Positions 5,581 through 6,692 of a stretch of DNA of 6,692 bases are shown here, in pieces. The notes below the pieces were generated by a model. It was not told the origin of the DNA. It did no database searches and saw only the letters and a list, made by a program, of their open reading frames with translations. The stretch comes from Candidatus Profundicultor aquiphilus (GTDB taxonomy: Bacteria; Atribacterota; Atribacteria; Atribacterales; Caldatribacteriaceae): positions 1-6,692 of the forward strand of contig JABUEZ010000115.1 in assembly GCA_013314795.1 (NCBI GenBank), written 5' to 3'. Each line of letters begins with the position of its first letter. Within the stretch, counting starts at the first letter, position 1. Position numbers and translations under genes: made by a program.

Positions 5581-6120
5581 ATGAAAAACCGGTCTCACGA
5601 GATAGTCTGGTCAGGAATGTTCATCGCCCTGAGCGTGGTTTTGACCCGCTTTGCCAGCATCCGTATCCCCATCGGCGGGGTCGAAAGTATCCGCATCGGT
5701 TTCGGGACCCTACCCATCATGGTAAGCGGTATCCTCCTCGGACCATGGGTGGGAGGAACAGTTGGGGCCCTGGCAGACATCATCGGGTTCGCCATAAGCC
5801 CCATGGGGCCATATTTTCCCCATTTCACCCTAACCTCGGCGCTCTATGGACTTCTTCCAGGCCTTTTTCTTCAGCTTTTCCCTTCGCCTACACGGGAAAA
5901 AAGGGTGGTGTGGGGAATCATTATCACCCAGGTTTTCGTGGGTGGGTTGCTCACCCCGTATTTCCTGCACGCGATTTTTCACATACCCTGGCAGCTCCTT
6001 CTCTTCCCACGCCTTTTCACCGTCCCCATCCACATTGTGATCTATTCGCTTCTTTCCCTAAGCACCCTGCGAGTTCCTCTTCCGGTGACATTAGCTCGCA
6101 ATGTCCAGGGGAGATCCTAA
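5581..6120 (+). CDS. folT: Folate-family ECF transporter S component
   Basis: This is a substrate-binding membrane subunit of an energy-coupling-factor vitamin transporter, 179 residues, the normal S-component size. It is strongly hydrophobic, with about five to six membrane segments. Segment starts are seen near IVWSGMFIALSVVL, FGTLPIMVSGILLG, ALYGLLPGLFLQLF, VVWGIIITQVFVGGL and FTVPIHIVIYSLLSL. The conserved folate-family stretch is present: RIGFGTLPIMVSGILLGPW, then a glycine-rich helix ending ALADIIG, then PMGPYFPHFTLTSALYGLLPG. The ATG follows a strong GGAAGGAG site by 5 nt. No ATPase or EcfT gene is in the window, so it must use a shared energising module encoded elsewhere. Folate is the likely ligand from family resemblance; a related pterin is possible. 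The gene is transcribed away from the kinase operon and its stop overlaps that of rpe. Confidence 0.86.
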   Translation: MKNRSHEIVWSGMFIALSVVLTRFASIRIPIGGVESIRIGFGTLPIMVSGILLGPWVGGTVGALADIIGFAISPMGPYFPHFTLTSALYGLLPGLFLQLFPSPTREKRVVWGIIITQVFVGGLLTPYFLHAIFHIPWQLLLFPRLFTVPIHIVIYSLLSLSTLRVPLPVTLARNVQGRS

Positions 6121-6692
6121 CAATTCTGACAGAACGCCTTGAATTCCCGGGCGGCTTTTTCCACATCTTCCTTTCCTGAGAAAACACTCGAAGTGCCGGC
6201 GACAAAAACATTGGCGCCGGCCTGTTTCAAAAGCGGTACGGTCTTTTCCCCAATGCCCCCGTCAACCTGGATGTCAACCTGAAGGCCCATGGCATCGATC
6301 ATTTCCCGCACAGCCTTCACTTTCGGTACCACTTCAGGAATAAACTTCTGCCCTACAAATCCAGGATCCACGGTCATAACAAGCACCATATCAAGATAAG
6401 GAAGGAGATACGACAAACCATGATGGGGAGTGGCAGGACTCAGGGCCACACCGACCTTTTTTCCCAAGTTTTTGACCAGCAGAACAAGCTGGTGGAGCCT
6501 CGCGGTGGTTTCCACATGGAAAGTGATGATATCGGCTCCGAGATTGGCAAAAAGCGGGATGTGGGGCTCGGGGTTTGCAACCATAAGATGGACATCGAAA
6601 GGAAGACGAGTCCGGGGGCGGAGTTTACGCATGAGATTTGTTCCCAGAGCAAAGTTCGGCACAAAAACCCCATCCATGATATCGATGTGGAG
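6117..6692 (-). CDS. rpe: Ribulose-phosphate 3-epimerase, N-terminus cut by window edge
   Basis: This cytosolic TIM-barrel enzyme interconverts D-ribulose 5-phosphate and D-xylulose 5-phosphate in the pentose phosphate pathway. The visible 191 residues begin LHIDIMDGVFVPNF, where His, Asp and Met are metal or active-site residues. They continue with PFDVHLMV (second metal His), DMVLVMTVDPGFVGQKF, IQVDGGI (catalytic Asp) and FVAGTSSVFSG in the phosphate-binding part. Full-length proteins are about 220 residues, so some 30 N-terminal residues lie beyond the right edge. The frame continues upstream of the internal ATG at 6677 to the edge, so that ATG is not the start. The stop codon overlaps the folT-like stop by 4 nt, tail to tail. 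Confidence 0.95.
   Translation of the reverse strand, partial: LHIDIMDGVFVPNFALGTNLMRKLRPRTRLPFDVHLMVANPEPHIPLFANLGADIITFHVETTARLHQLVLLVKNLGKKVGVALSPATPHHGLSYLLPYLDMVLVMTVDPGFVGQKFIPEVVPKVKAVREMIDAMGLQVDIQVDGGIGEKTVPLLKQAGANVFVAGTSSVFSGKEDVEKAAREFKAFCQNC

Overview
This is a bacterial window of moderate GC content (by eye about half) with compact gene packing: overlapping stops and starts, strong Shine-Dalgarno sites and consensus sigma-70-type promoters. The lineage cannot be fixed from the sequence. An ECF-type folate transporter S component together with TerY-type kinase/phosphatase signalling genes would fit an anaerobic lineage such as Firmicutes, Thermotogota or Atribacterota. That is a guess from gene content, not a measurement.

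The layout from left to right is as follows. Positions 1-393 hold almost nothing recognisable, apart from a weak candidate for the first codons of a leftward gene at 1-70. A tRNA-Thr(CGT) gene lies at 394-468 on the minus strand with its own strong promoter at 478-505. Positions 540-5426 form one leftward operon of five genes, read from right to left: a TerY-like vWA protein, a PP2C-type phosphatase, a Ser/Thr-type kinase with a zinc ribbon and a C-terminal beta domain, a right-handed beta-helix protein, and an ERCC4/XPF-type nuclease. Junctions are tight: the kinase starts in an ATGA overlap with the phosphatase, the beta-helix gene overlaps the kinase by 20 nt, and the nuclease appears to start at the stop codon of the beta-helix gene. 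A short intergenic region (about 5517-5580) carries overlapping divergent promoters. To its right lie folT-like (5581-6120, plus strand) and the 3' part of rpe (6117-6692, minus strand, cut by the window edge), which converge with overlapping stop codons.

The centre of interest is the operon. The vWA, phosphatase and Zn-ribbon kinase match the 'TerY-P triad' known from comparative genomics of Ter-type stress systems. Here the triad is followed by two likely output proteins, a cytosolic beta-helix protein and a DNA structure-type nuclease. A working model is that kinase and phosphatase set the phosphorylation state of the vWA, beta-helix or nuclease proteins, and so gate a DNA-processing response to stress or foreign DNA. 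All key residues of the vWA, phosphatase and kinase are present. The nuclease keeps GD...ERK but has Asn at the last acidic position of the motif, and its gene seems to start with a non-standard codon (ACG at 1382), giving a 280-residue protein rather than the 216 residues obtained from the first standard start codon.
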